Under the pieces are notes generated by a model. That model made no database searches and was not told where the DNA came from. It was given only the letters and a program-made list of their open reading frames with translations. The position numbers and the translations under genes are program-made. Of a stretch of 15,308 bases of DNA, positions 6,400-14,274 are shown piece after piece. The stretch is from DATJLY01 sp035604195 (GTDB taxonomy: Bacteria > Pseudomonadota > Alphaproteobacteria > ATCC43930 > CGMCC-115725): contig DATNIY010000123.1 of NCBI GenBank assembly GCA_035604195.1, positions 1 to 15,308 of the forward strand. The letters are read 5' to 3'. How positions within the stretch are numbered: the first letter of the stretch is position 1; each line of letters starts with the position of its first letter.

Positions 6400-7593
6400 T
6401 TGGTGTTGCCGTCGCTCGCGGTCATGGCGCCGCTCGGGCTCGCGCCGCTTCTGGCGGTCGTCGCGGTCGCGTTGCTCGCGCTCGACTTCCGGCGCGCCAT
6501 CGCCGCGATCAAGTCCTTCTTGCCCCTCGCCGTTCTGCTTGCGGCGCTGGTGGCGTGGGGCTTCGCATCGGCGGCCTGGTCGATCCTGCCGGGGCACAGT
6601 CTTGCCGAGGGTCTGCGGCTGCTCGCGATCAGCGCCGGCGGACTGGTCGCCTTTGGCGCCGCCACGGCGCTGACCGCCGCCGAACGCGGCCGCTTGGGAC
6701 TCATGGCCGTGACCGGCGTCGCGGCGGCGGTGGTTCTGCTGCTGATCGAGCGCGCCAGCGATGGAGCGTTGTCACGTTCCGCGCTCGACTGGCCGCGCGA
6801 CCTGCCCCTGCCCCTGACGCGCTTCGACCGCGGCGCGACGACGCTCGTCCTGGCGCTCTGGCCCGCGCTCATGCTAGCGCCGCGTCGATGGATCGGAGCG
6901 CTGCTCGCCCTGGCGGCGACGCCGACGGTGCTGCTGATGGAAAGCACCACCGCCAAGCTCGCATTGCTGGCGAGCCTCATCGTCTTCGCCATCGCGCTCC
7001 GGGCGCCGCGGTTCGTGGCTGCAGGGCTGGCCGCCGGGATCCTGGTTGCGGCGGTCGCCTTGCCGCTGGCAATGCCCAGGATCGACGCCGCGGTGATCGA
7101 CGCGCAAGGCGCGCCATGGCTCAAATTCTCGGCCCGCCATCGCGTGCTCATTTGGGGCTTCACGACGCAGCGCATCGCCGAGCGCCCGCTTCTCGGCTGG
7201 GGCCTCGATGCCTCGCGCGAATTGCCGGGCGGGCACGAGGACGTCAACATCCTCTTTCCCGGCGCCGGCCTGCCGCCGGGGACGGAGGTTTTGCCGCTCC
7301 ATCCGCACGATGCTCTCCTGCAGTGGGAGGTCGAATTGGGCGTGCCTGGCACCCTCCTCTGCCTCGGCATTATCGGCTGGGGGCTGTGGCGCATCGGCTT
7401 CGCCGCGCAGCTCGACCGCGCCCAACGCGCCGCAGCGCTCGCCTGGGCAACGGCGGCGCTGCTCGTGGCCCTGTTGAGCTACGGCATCTGGCAGGAATGG
7501 TGGCTTTCCTGCTTGTGGCTCACCGCGGCGCTCAACGCCGGCGCAGCAGGCGCTTCGCCACCTGCCGCAGGGCCAGGTAGGGCCGGCCGATGA
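6400..7593 (+). CDS. O-antigen ligase/polymerase-like membrane protein (Wzy_C family)
   Basis: The product is a multi-helix inner membrane protein of about 397 residues. Two family hallmarks are visible: RHRVLIWGFTTQRI followed by PLLGWG, and the periplasmic-loop signature HPHDALLQWEVELGVPG with His301, His303 and Asp304. WaaL/Wzy proteins join undecaprenyl-linked glycans to lipid A core, to a growing chain or, in PglL relatives, to protein. The start is unclear. The first accepted codon is TTG at 6400 (GTG at 6403 next), yet the frame is open back to 6199 and the encoded residues from 6328 on (beginning with a CTG that overlaps the amidohydrolase TGA) look like a natural N-terminus and complete the first membrane helix. 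The last about 20 Ala/Gly/Pro-rich residues overlap the convergent methyltransferase gene. It opens the polysaccharide region. Confidence 0.85.
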   Translation: MVLPSLAVMAPLGLAPLLAVVAVALLALDFRRAIAAIKSFLPLAVLLAALVAWGFASAAWSILPGHSLAEGLRLLAISAGGLVAFGAATALTAAERGRLGLMAVTGVAAAVVLLLIERASDGALSRSALDWPRDLPLPLTRFDRGATTLVLALWPALMLAPRRWIGALLALAATPTVLLMESTTAKLALLASLIVFAIALRAPRFVAAGLAAGILVAAVALPLAMPRIDAAVIDAQGAPWLKFSARHRVLIWGFTTQRIAERPLLGWGLDASRELPGGHEDVNILFPGAGLPPGTEVLPLHPHDALLQWEVELGVPGTLLCLGIIGWGLWRIGFAAQLDRAQRAAALAWATAALLVALLSYGIWQEWWLSCLWLTAALNAGAAGASPPAAGPGRAGR

Positions 7594-8464
7594 CGGCATA
7601 GCGCGGCGCCTTGGTGCGATAGCCCAGGAGGATCGGCCAAGTCGCGACATGCGGCGGCGCGATTTGCGCGGGTTGCGCTGCCATGTAGATGCTGCCCGAC
7701 CAGCGCCGCTCGAGGATCGTCGCGAAGCCGGCCAGAGCCAGCGCGTGGCGCAGCGAAGCCGCAATCGGCATGAAGCTGTGCGAATAGGATGGCAGGCTTG
7801 CCACGAAGGACGCCATGAAATCGGAGATGACGAGGCAAAAGAGACCGCCCGGCGCCAGATGCTCGCGCACCCGCCGCATGAAGCCCATCGGATCGGTCAT
7901 GAAGTAGATCGCATGAGCGATGTGAATGATGTCGTAGCCGGCGGCGATATCGAGCGTCTCGAATTGGCCGATGCGCGAGCGGATGCCGATGTCCCGGTGG
8001 AACGGCAGCATGCCGGGGTCGGCGTCGATGCCCTCGGCGTCCCAGTCATGATCGGCAAAGATGCGGACGGTGTCGCCGAGGCCGCAGGCGATGTCGAGGA
8101 AGCGCTTGCCGCCGCGGCACAAGGGCGCGAACAGCCGATAGGACCGTTCGGCGCAGATCCGGCCGGCAAGCCGGCGGGACTCCCAGGCGGCCGCCACTTG
8201 CGCCGGATCGGCCGTCGCCACCGTTCGGGCGTCGTTCCAAATCCGCTGCAGCACCCGCAGGTCGGGCTGCGCCGAGGGATAGGCGTTGCCGCAGCGACGG
8301 CACAGCCGCCAGTCATAAGGCGCGGCATCGCCGATCTCGGCCCGCCAGGCATCGATCTGGCGATCCTGCCGAAACGGAATCGGCCAGCTTTCGGAGTGTC
8401 CGCAAATCGGACAGGCAGAAGCAGCCGCCGGCGGCGAACGATGTGCCATAACGCCCACGCTCAT
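7532..8464 (-). CDS. Class I SAM-dependent methyltransferase with N-terminal zinc-ribbon
   Basis: The 310-residue product carries two CxxC knuckles, Cys18/Cys21 (CPICG) and Cys55/Cys58 (CRRCG), likely a structural zinc site, followed by a methyltransferase core with motif I FLDIACGLGD at residues 122-131, the acidic motif GIDADPGM and the post-motif HLAPGGLFCLV. Methyltransferases of this layout in polysaccharide loci usually methylate a sugar or nucleotide sugar; the acceptor here is unknown. The start at 8464 gives an ATGA overlap (8461-8464) with the upstream gene, so translational coupling is likely; a second ATG at 8449 is less favoured. It is the last gene of a three-gene minus-strand operon. 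Its 3' end overlaps the convergent ligase gene by 62 bp. A frame open further upstream only reads the antisense of its neighbour and is not part of the protein. Confidence 0.87.
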   Translation of the reverse strand: MSVGVMAHRSPPAAASACPICGHSESWPIPFRQDRQIDAWRAEIGDAAPYDWRLCRRCGNAYPSAQPDLRVLQRIWNDARTVATADPAQVAAAWESRRLAGRICAERSYRLFAPLCRGGKRFLDIACGLGDTVRIFADHDWDAEGIDADPGMLPFHRDIGIRSRIGQFETLDIAAGYDIIHIAHAIYFMTDPMGFMRRVREHLAPGGLFCLVISDFMASFVASLPSYSHSFMPIAASLRHALALAGFATILERRWSGSIYMAAQPAQIAPPHVATWPILLGYRTKAPRYAVIGRPYLALRQVAKRLLRRR

Positions 8465-9885
8465 TCCGCGACGTTCCGCGCGACCGCCCCGGTTCGTGCT
8501 GCATGATCGCGCAGCGCCGCCAGGAAATTCTCCAGATTCTTGCGGCGCAGCATGGGCTCGCCCGCCATGCCCGGCGTGAAGCAGACGAAGTCGTAGCTGA
8601 CGCTCAAAATCTCCGCGATGGCGCGAAGGATCTGATCGTCGCCCGGCGGCCGGGCCATTGCCTCGCGCAGTCGCGGCCCGAGCGCGTCGATCGGGCACGA
8701 CCCGCCCAGATACTCCGCGATCATGTTCGGCCCCAGGGTCAGCGACGGCCGGCCGAGCAGAAAGGCCTCGAGCGTCGCCGTGCCGGTCACCGAGATCGTG
8801 CATTTGGCGCGCTCGATGAGGGCGCGGCTGCTCATGCGGTAATGCGCCACCACGATACCGGCGCGGCGCCGCAACGCGCGCACCACCGCAGTCGGCCGCA
8901 CCTCGATCGCCGCGGGATGCTCCTTGACGACCAAGAGATGATCGTTCGGCATCGCCATGCGAATGGCGTCGATCGCCCGCAACTGATCGACGAAATAGGG
9001 GGCGGGCGTGTTGATCGAGGATTCCGGCGTCACTTGCAGCGGATAGTAGATGAAGCGCGCCGGCAAATCCTCGAGACGATCGCAATCAAAGGCGCGAGCG
9101 GCGATCGCCACCCGGCGCCGCCACCAAGCGTCGCGCACCGCCGGCAGGTTGTTGAGAAACGCGGCGCGCAGATGGTCGCGCTCGAAAAGCTCGGGGCGCG
9201 CCAGGCTGCGGCGTAGGAAGAACAGAGCGCGCGCAGCGAGGGGCCGGCGGAAATCCGCAAGCTGCTCGTCGCCTTCGCGCGGCGGGACGGGAGGCGCTGC
9301 CGGGATGCCGTCAGCGCGGAAGCGCTCGAGGATGGCGCGGGCCCGTTCCAGCAGCTCGGGACTTACGGAGCGATGCGGCGGCAGGCTTTCCTCGGCGCCG
9401 GCGCTGAAATAGCTGCCGCCCAAATTGCGGCCATTCACCGGCACCATGATTTGCGCACCCAACTCGCGCCCGACCGCGATCAGCGCCAGGCCTTCGAAGC
9501 CCTCGATCTGCGGCAGCAGCAGATGCGTCGGTCGGACGCGCCCGAGAAACGCCTTGTAGATGCGGTATATCTCGAAGGCTCGCGCCACTTGCTCCCAGGC
9601 CGGGCGATGCTTGAAGACGCGCTTTTCGGCTTCGATGTCGGCGAAGAAATTGCCGGCATAAGAAGCGAGCGCTGCGCCGTCGGCGAGCGGCCGAATGCGG
9701 CGTGCCTGATGCGCCTCGAGCGACAAAATGTCGTCGTCGCTCAGCACCTGGCGCATCAGCCGCAAATGGTGCGGCGTCGGCAGGATGGTCGCCCAGGCGA
9801 TCTCGGGCGCCTGCACGCGCGCCAATTCCACCAGATGCCGGAGCGCTTGCGGATAGGCGCCGAAACCGTGCAGGACGATCTTCAT
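8461..9885 (-). CDS. KpsC/KpsS-like capsule polysaccharide synthesis protein (putative GT-B glycosyltransferase)
   Basis: The 474-residue soluble protein has features of the Capsule_synth (KpsC/KpsS/LipB) group. These are the strand-loop FIYYPLQVTPESSIN in the second half, the LLVVKEHPA motif with Lys321-Glu322-His323-Pro324, and the later VTGTATLEAFLLGRPSL block that resembles the donor-binding C-terminal domain of GT-B enzymes. Known relatives add Kdo to the lipid anchor of capsules; other members are uncharacterised, so Kdo transfer should not be assumed. No signal peptide or membrane helix is seen. The ATG at 9885 overlaps the stop of the preceding gene (ATGA at 9882-9885) and its own stop overlaps the next start (8461-8464), placing it in the middle of a tightly coupled operon. 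CDP-glycerol glycerophosphotransferase-like enzymes also carry a KEHP motif and are the main alternative. Confidence 0.7.
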   Translation of the reverse strand: MKIVLHGFGAYPQALRHLVELARVQAPEIAWATILPTPHHLRLMRQVLSDDDILSLEAHQARRIRPLADGAALASYAGNFFADIEAEKRVFKHRPAWEQVARAFEIYRIYKAFLGRVRPTHLLLPQIEGFEGLALIAVGRELGAQIMVPVNGRNLGGSYFSAGAEESLPPHRSVSPELLERARAILERFRADGIPAAPPVPPREGDEQLADFRRPLAARALFFLRRSLARPELFERDHLRAAFLNNLPAVRDAWWRRRVAIAARAFDCDRLEDLPARFIYYPLQVTPESSINTPAPYFVDQLRAIDAIRMAMPNDHLLVVKEHPAAIEVRPTAVVRALRRRAGIVVAHYRMSSRALIERAKCTISVTGTATLEAFLLGRPSLTLGPNMIAEYLGGSCPIDALGPRLREAMARPPGDDQILRAIAEILSVSYDFVCFTPGMAGEPMLRRKNLENFLAALRDHAARTGAVARNVAE

Positions 9886-11063
9886 GGCAGCAACGCCGCA
9901 AGCGCCGCGAAATTTCGCCGCGCCCCGGCGGCGCAGCGCTCTACCAAGGCGCGATCGGGCCGGCGGTCGAGCGCGCCCTCGGCCGCCGCGGCGAGGCCGG
10001 CACCGGTGAAGCCGCGCGCATCGAGGCAGGGCATGTCGAAGCGGCGGCAGATATCCCAGACTTTGTTGTCGTGAGCAAGGCCGACGAAGGGCCGCCCCAA
10101 CGTGGCCGCGAGCACCAGCCCGTGAAAGCGCATGCCGCAGACCAGGTCGACATCGCCGAGCGCGGCGCTGATCGCTTTCGCGCTGGCGGTCGGGCGGCGA
10201 ATCTCGACCGGCCGGTCACGGTCGATATGCGCGGTGATGCGGTCGAACAAGGCATCGTCGCCTTGCGTCACGCCCGCCCTCAGAAAGATCACGAAAACCA
10301 CGCCGTGACCATGCGCCAGCCAGTGGCGGACCGCGTCGGCGAGGGCGGCGGCGGCGTGCTCGAGAGTTGCTCCGCGGAAGGCCGCAGGCACGACAGTGAG
10401 GGCGATCGTCGCCTTGCCGGTGGGCGGGCCGCGTTCGGGCAGGCCCTGCCAAGCGAAGACCAGATCGTCGCCTAAGCGTGCCGGCGTGCCGGCGCATTGC
10501 GCCAGCCCGGACTCGTCGCGCACCAGAAACAGCTCGGTCATGCCGATGATGCTCCGCAGCCACCGTCGCGCCGCCGGCGACGGCAAGTCGGAAACGCCGA
10601 CGCCAAGCGCGGCGATGCGCACGCCGCGCGCTCGCGCGAGTGCGCAGATGATCCATTGGCTCTGCAAGGAGCGCAAGGAATCGACGGCGTGGAACACCGT
10701 GCCGCCGCCCAGCACGAGCCACCGGCTCTGCCCGAGCAGCCGCCACCAGGCGGCGAAATACCGCAAGACGCGCGCAAATTTGCCGCGCCGCCGATCCATC
10801 AGGATCATTTCGATGCCGGTGAAGGACACATCGGGACCGAGCGCGGCCAATCCTTCGTTGTCGCCGCAGTCGCGCACCAGGAAACGGCATCCCGGAAAGA
10901 GCGGGCGCAGGCCGGCAATGACGACGGTCAGGAGAAGGTCGTCGCCCAGATTGCCGCAGCCGTAGTAGCCGTGGAGGATGATCCCATTGCGCCGGCCGGC
11001 CGCGGAGCCTGTCGATTCGGCTCCTCGCGGCGCGGCGCCGGCGCGCAGATCGGATGGCGGCAT
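9882..11063 (-). CDS. Polysaccharide pyruvyl transferase family protein
   Basis: The 393-residue product fits the CsaB/WcaK/AmsJ family. The N-terminal glycine-rich motif is HGYYGCGNLGDD (residues 31-42), followed by WLVLGGGTVFH, an internal FLVRDESG, and the C-terminal CGMRFHGLVLAATLGRPFVG with the family's RxH signature. Such enzymes transfer pyruvate from phosphoenolpyruvate to make ketals on sugars of cell-surface glycans; some members are nucleotide-sugar-dependent glycosyltransferases. The start at ATG 11063 gives a somewhat long, unconserved-looking N-terminus (about 25 residues before the first strand), and no clear Shine-Dalgarno is seen; the frame remains open far upstream only because it runs antisense to the epimerase gene. 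It is the first gene of the minus-strand operon, facing the epimerase across a 108-bp divergent region. Confidence 0.85.
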   Translation of the reverse strand: MPPSDLRAGAAPRGAESTGSAAGRRNGIILHGYYGCGNLGDDLLLTVVIAGLRPLFPGCRFLVRDCGDNEGLAALGPDVSFTGIEMILMDRRRGKFARVLRYFAAWWRLLGQSRWLVLGGGTVFHAVDSLRSLQSQWIICALARARGVRIAALGVGVSDLPSPAARRWLRSIIGMTELFLVRDESGLAQCAGTPARLGDDLVFAWQGLPERGPPTGKATIALTVVPAAFRGATLEHAAAALADAVRHWLAHGHGVVFVIFLRAGVTQGDDALFDRITAHIDRDRPVEIRRPTASAKAISAALGDVDLVCGMRFHGLVLAATLGRPFVGLAHDNKVWDICRRFDMPCLDARGFTGAGLAAAAEGALDRRPDRALVERCAAGARRNFAALAALLP

Positions 11064-11091
11064 GGTCGCGAACTTTAGAGGCTGCTCGCGC

Positions 11092-11121
11092 CGCCGGCAA
11101 ATCGCTTTATCGTTGCCGGCG
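11092..11121. promoter_or_regulatory. Dyad in the divergent intergenic region (candidate operator)
   Basis: A perfect 9-bp inverted repeat, CGCCGGCAA (11092-11100) and TTGCCGGCG (11113-11121), with a 12-bp spacer sits near the middle of the 108-bp gap (11064-11171) between the divergently transcribed pyruvyl transferase and epimerase genes. Poor -10-like elements (TATCAG at 11129-11134 on +; TCTAAA-like on -, near 11075-11080) can be seen on either side. Its location fits an operator controlling both operons, but a GC-rich dyad of this length can arise by chance. Confidence 0.35.
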
Positions 11122-11171
11122 CGGATGCTATCAGGAGCCCCTCGCCCGCCGGCGATAGCTGGATCGCCGCG

Positions 11172-12395
11172 ATGCCTCGGCGCATTTGCGGCCGGGCGTC
11201 CGCCAACACGGAAACGCGCGATTTGACGAAGCTCAAGCTCCTGGTCGTCCTCGGCACCCGGCCGGAAGCGGTCAAGCTCGCGCCGCTCGTGCTGGCCGCG
11301 CGCGCGCGTCCGGAATTCGCGGTGAAGGTATGCCAGACCGGTCAGCACGCCGAGATCGGCGCCGATGTCCTCGAGCTTTTCGGCATCGTGCCCGACATCG
11401 ACCTCGAGATCATGAAGCCGCGTCAAACCCTGACCCAAGTCACGGTCGCGGTGCTGCGCGCGCTGCAGCCGCTGCTCGCGGGGGAGAGCGTGGATTGGCT
11501 CGTCGTCCAGGGCGACACGACCACGGCCTTCGCCAGCGCGCTCGCGAGCTTCTATGCCAAGATCCCGGTCGCCCATGTGGAGGCGGGGCTGAGGACCGGC
11601 GACATCTACGCGCCCTGGCCCGAGGAGATGAACCGGCGGCTCATCACGACGATCGCGCGGCTGCACTTCGCCCCGCTCGAATCGAACGCCGCGAATTTGC
11701 GGCGCGAAGGCGTGCCGGACTCCCGCATCCACGTCACCGGCAATACCGGCATCGACGCGCTGAAATTGCTGCTGCGCCGGCTCGAAGCGGACAAGGCGCT
11801 CGCCGCGCGGGCGCAGGCGATGCTGGATGCGGCCGGAATCGGCGGCACGGCGCCGCTCGTCCTCGTCACCGGCCACCGCCGCGAGAGCTTCGGCGCGGGC
11901 TTCCGCGCCATCTGCGCGGCGATCGCCGAATTGGCGCGGCGCTTCCCCGACCGGCACTTCGTCTATCCCGTTCACCCCAATCCCGCGGTTCGCGAGCCCG
12001 TCTTCAGCGCCTTGGGCGCGGGCAAGCTTAAGAATGTTCATCTCATCGAGCCCCTGGGCTACCTGCCCTTCGTGCTGCTGATGTCGCGCGCCGAGCTCAT
12101 CCTGACGGATTCCGGCGGCATCCAGGAAGAGGCGCCGAGCATCGGCAAGCGCGTCATCGTGCTGCGCCAGGTGACCGAGCGCAGCGAAGGCATCGCGACC
12201 GGGCTGATCCGTCTTACCGGCACCGACCCGGCGCGGATTCTGGCCGACGCCTCCGACGCGCTCGGCGGTTTCTGGCCCGTGCCGCGGCACGGCACGGATA
12301 TCTACGGCGACGGCCAGGCGGCGCAGCGCATCCTCGCCGCGCTCCTCGCACAATCCGCGGGGCGCGAAGGAACAACGGAGGCACGGCCTCTGTAG
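11172..12395 (+). CDS. wecB: UDP-N-acetylglucosamine 2-epimerase (non-hydrolysing)
   Basis: The 407-residue product shows the WecB family motifs in order: VVLGTRPEAVKLAPL, CQTGQHAEI, VQGDTTTAFASALASFY, HVEAGLRTGDIYAPWPEE with the following NRR, HVTGNTGIDAL, VTGHRRESFG, YPVHPNP and LTDSGGIQEEAPSIGKRV. The enzyme interconverts UDP-GlcNAc and UDP-ManNAc in the cytosol, supplying ManNAc or ManNAcA for surface glycans. Two small departures are Ser in TERSEG where Pro is usual and Gly in GNTGID where Val is usual. The start is uncertain: ATG 11172 adds 17 residues that look unlike the family, while TTG 11223 would begin TKLKLLVVLGTRPEA as expected; neither has a clear Shine-Dalgarno. It heads the plus-strand polysaccharide series, 73 bp before the ABC transporter gene. 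Confidence 0.93.
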   Translation: MPRRICGRASANTETRDLTKLKLLVVLGTRPEAVKLAPLVLAARARPEFAVKVCQTGQHAEIGADVLELFGIVPDIDLEIMKPRQTLTQVTVAVLRALQPLLAGESVDWLVVQGDTTTAFASALASFYAKIPVAHVEAGLRTGDIYAPWPEEMNRRLITTIARLHFAPLESNAANLRREGVPDSRIHVTGNTGIDALKLLLRRLEADKALAARAQAMLDAAGIGGTAPLVLVTGHRRESFGAGFRAICAAIAELARRFPDRHFVYPVHPNPAVREPVFSALGAGKLKNVHLIEPLGYLPFVLLMSRAELILTDSGGIQEEAPSIGKRVIVLRQVTERSEGIATGLIRLTGTDPARILADASDALGGFWPVPRHGTDIYGDGQAAQRILAALLAQSAGREGTTEARPL

Positions 12396-12416
12396 ACCCG
12401 CATAGCGGCGGCGGAC

Positions 12417-12422
12417 TACAAT
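12417..12422 (+). promoter_or_regulatory. TACAAT -10-like box before the ABC transporter gene
   Basis: TACAAT differs from the sigma70 -10 consensus at one base and lies about 47 bp before the transporter start, in the 73-bp gap after the epimerase. No convincing -35 box lies 16-18 bp upstream, so read-through from the epimerase gene is the more likely source of expression. Confidence 0.2.
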
Positions 12423-12468
12423 CGCGCGACTTTTCTCGCGCCCGATTCGACTCAGGGACCTCATCGTT

Positions 12469-14274
12469 GTGCTGGCTTCGATAACCGCCGTCTACGCGCT
12501 GATCCTGCCCGGTTATCGCCTGCGCTTCTTCGGCATTGCGGCGACGGCGATCCTGGTCGCTTTGCTCGAGACCTTCGGCGTCGCGTCGGTGCTGCCACTG
12601 GTCGCCGTCATCGTCGATCCGGAAGCGCTGACGCGAAGCCGGGTCTTCGGCGGTGTGCTGGCCGCGGTGGGCTTCGCCGGCAAGCTGCCGCCCGTGCACG
12701 TGGTCGGGCTCGTCACCATCGGCCTTTTCATTTTCGCCAATGCGGCGGCGCTGTTCCTCAACGCCTGGTCGGTCCGATTCACCGCCAATCTCGCGGTGAC
12801 GCTGGCCACGCGCTTCGCCGCGAGCCATTTCCGCCAGCCCTTCACCTTCTTCATGGCGAATCCGCCGGCCGAGCTGGCGCAGCAGATCTGCAACGAGGTG
12901 GCGAAGGTCGCGTCCGGCGCCGTGCTGCAGTTCTGCTTCGTGCTGTCCCGCGTGGTCAGCCTGGTGTTCGTGCTGGCGCTGCTGCTGGCGATCTCGCCGC
13001 TGTTCACCGCGGCGTTTCTTTGCGTCACGGCGGCGCTCTACGCCCTGATCTACTGGCACAGCGCCAGGCGCATCGGCGCGGCGGGAGCGACGACCGTCCA
13101 GGCTTCCGGACAAGCCATGGTCGCCGCGACCGAAATGTATGCGATGGCGCGCGAGATCCTGCTTCGCGGCGATTGCGGGTTCTTCCTGAACCGGGTCCGC
13201 GCGGCTCTGACCTCGTTCTACCATGGCGACGCCGTTTCGCGGATTCTGCCGGGCCTGCCGAAATACGTGCTGGAGACGACCGCCGTCTGCGCGATCTTTG
13301 CGCTGCCGATCTATCGCTCGCTGATGGGCGAGAACGTCAATGCCGAATTGCCCGTGCTCGCCACCTTCGCCTATGCCGGCTTCCGCCTCCTACCGGTGAT
13401 CCAGCAATTGTATTCGAGCCTCACCATCCTGCGGTTCCACCAGCCGATGGCGCGACGGCTCGCCGACGCCTGCGCCCCGGTTGCGGCGCGGCACGAAGGC
13501 CTCGCGAGCCTCGAGCGCATGCCCGCGCGCATCGAGTTCAAAGGGGTGAGCTACCGCTATCCCGGCCGCACGATTCCGGCCCTTGCGCAAGTCTCCTTCG
13601 CCCTGGCGCGCGGCGAGCGTGTCGCCGTGGTCGGCGCCTCCGGCGCCGGCAAGAGCACATTGCTCGATCTTCTCCTGGGGCTGCTGGCGCCGAACGACGG
13701 GACGATCCTGATCGACGGAGCGCCGAGCCCGGCGGGCGGGCTCGCCTGGCGCGCCGGCGCGGTCGGATACGTGCCGCAGACGCCGCTGCTGCTCAATGAT
13801 TCGATCGCGCGCAACATCGCCTTTGGCGTCGCCGACGGCGACATCGATCATCGGCGGTGTCGCGACGCGGCGGCCAAGGCCGCGATCATCGATCTCATCG
13901 ACGCACAGCGCGCCGGCTTGGATGCGGTGATCGGCGCCGACATCCTAAATTTCTCCGGCGGCGAGCGGCAGCGTCTTGCCATCGCGCGTGCGCTCTATAC
14001 CGAGCCCTCGCTCCTGGTGCTCGACGAACCCGGCAGCGCCCTCGATCCGCCGACCTCGCGCAAGATCTTCGAACTGCTGTGCTCGCCGCGCATCGCCGCC
14101 ACGGTCGTGATCGTGACCCACGACCTCGAATACCTCGGCGCGTTCGACAAGGTCATCTTCATCGGCAAAGGCGCGCTGCGCATGGCCGGGACCTATGAGT
14201 CCCTGGTCCGGGATTGTCCGGAGTTCCGCCGCTTCCAAGGCGAGCTGTTGGAGCAGAAGCTCCACGCGCAATGA
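12469..14274 (+). CDS. ABC transporter, fused permease/ATPase (PglK-like flippase)
   Basis: The 601-residue half-transporter has a membrane domain (about residues 1-340, starting near the LVALLETFGVASVLPL helix that is typical of PglK-type exporters) and a C-terminal ATPase. Walker A is GASGAGKST (389-397), the Q-loop Gln437 lies in GYVPQTPLLL, the signature is FSGGERQ (495-501), Walker B is LLVLDE with Glu520, and the switch His551 lies in VTHDL. The stretch after Walker B reads LDEPGSALD, with Gly where Thr or Ser is usual. By family, homodimers flip lipid-linked oligosaccharides across the inner membrane. The GTG at 12469 is the first start after an in-frame stop at 12403; AGGGA at 12454-12458 precedes it by 10 bp. 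Its stop overlaps the next start (ATGA, 14271-14274). Together with the ligase-like protein it suggests flip-then-ligate glycan assembly. Confidence 0.93.
   Translation: MLASITAVYALILPGYRLRFFGIAATAILVALLETFGVASVLPLVAVIVDPEALTRSRVFGGVLAAVGFAGKLPPVHVVGLVTIGLFIFANAAALFLNAWSVRFTANLAVTLATRFAASHFRQPFTFFMANPPAELAQQICNEVAKVASGAVLQFCFVLSRVVSLVFVLALLLAISPLFTAAFLCVTAALYALIYWHSARRIGAAGATTVQASGQAMVAATEMYAMAREILLRGDCGFFLNRVRAALTSFYHGDAVSRILPGLPKYVLETTAVCAIFALPIYRSLMGENVNAELPVLATFAYAGFRLLPVIQQLYSSLTILRFHQPMARRLADACAPVAARHEGLASLERMPARIEFKGVSYRYPGRTIPALAQVSFALARGERVAVVGASGAGKSTLLDLLLGLLAPNDGTILIDGAPSPAGGLAWRAGAVGYVPQTPLLLNDSIARNIAFGVADGDIDHRRCRDAAAKAAIIDLIDAQRAGLDAVIGADILNFSGGERQRLAIARALYTEPSLLVLDEPGSALDPPTSRKIFELLCSPRIAATVVIVTHDLEYLGAFDKVIFIGKGALRMAGTYESLVRDCPEFRRFQGELLEQKLHAQ

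Noticed and set aside
4850..6400. Minus-strand open frame of 516 codons opposite the Rieske and amidohydrolase genes
   Set aside because: The plus strand carries clear Rieske and amidohydrolase motifs; the antisense product has no family features.
8465..9085. Upstream extension of the minus-strand methyltransferase frame
   Set aside because: It overlaps the KpsC/S-like gene on the same strand in another frame; the ATGA overlap at 8461-8464 gives a natural start.
11064..12464. Upstream extension of the pyruvyl transferase frame to 12464 (860 codons in all)
   Set aside because: The added part is antisense to the UDP-GlcNAc 2-epimerase and has no recognisable motif; the first family strand lies just after ATG 11063.
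12214..13224. Minus-strand open frame of 336 codons across the epimerase-transporter junction
   Set aside because: Antisense to two well-supported genes and composed of charged low-complexity sequence.
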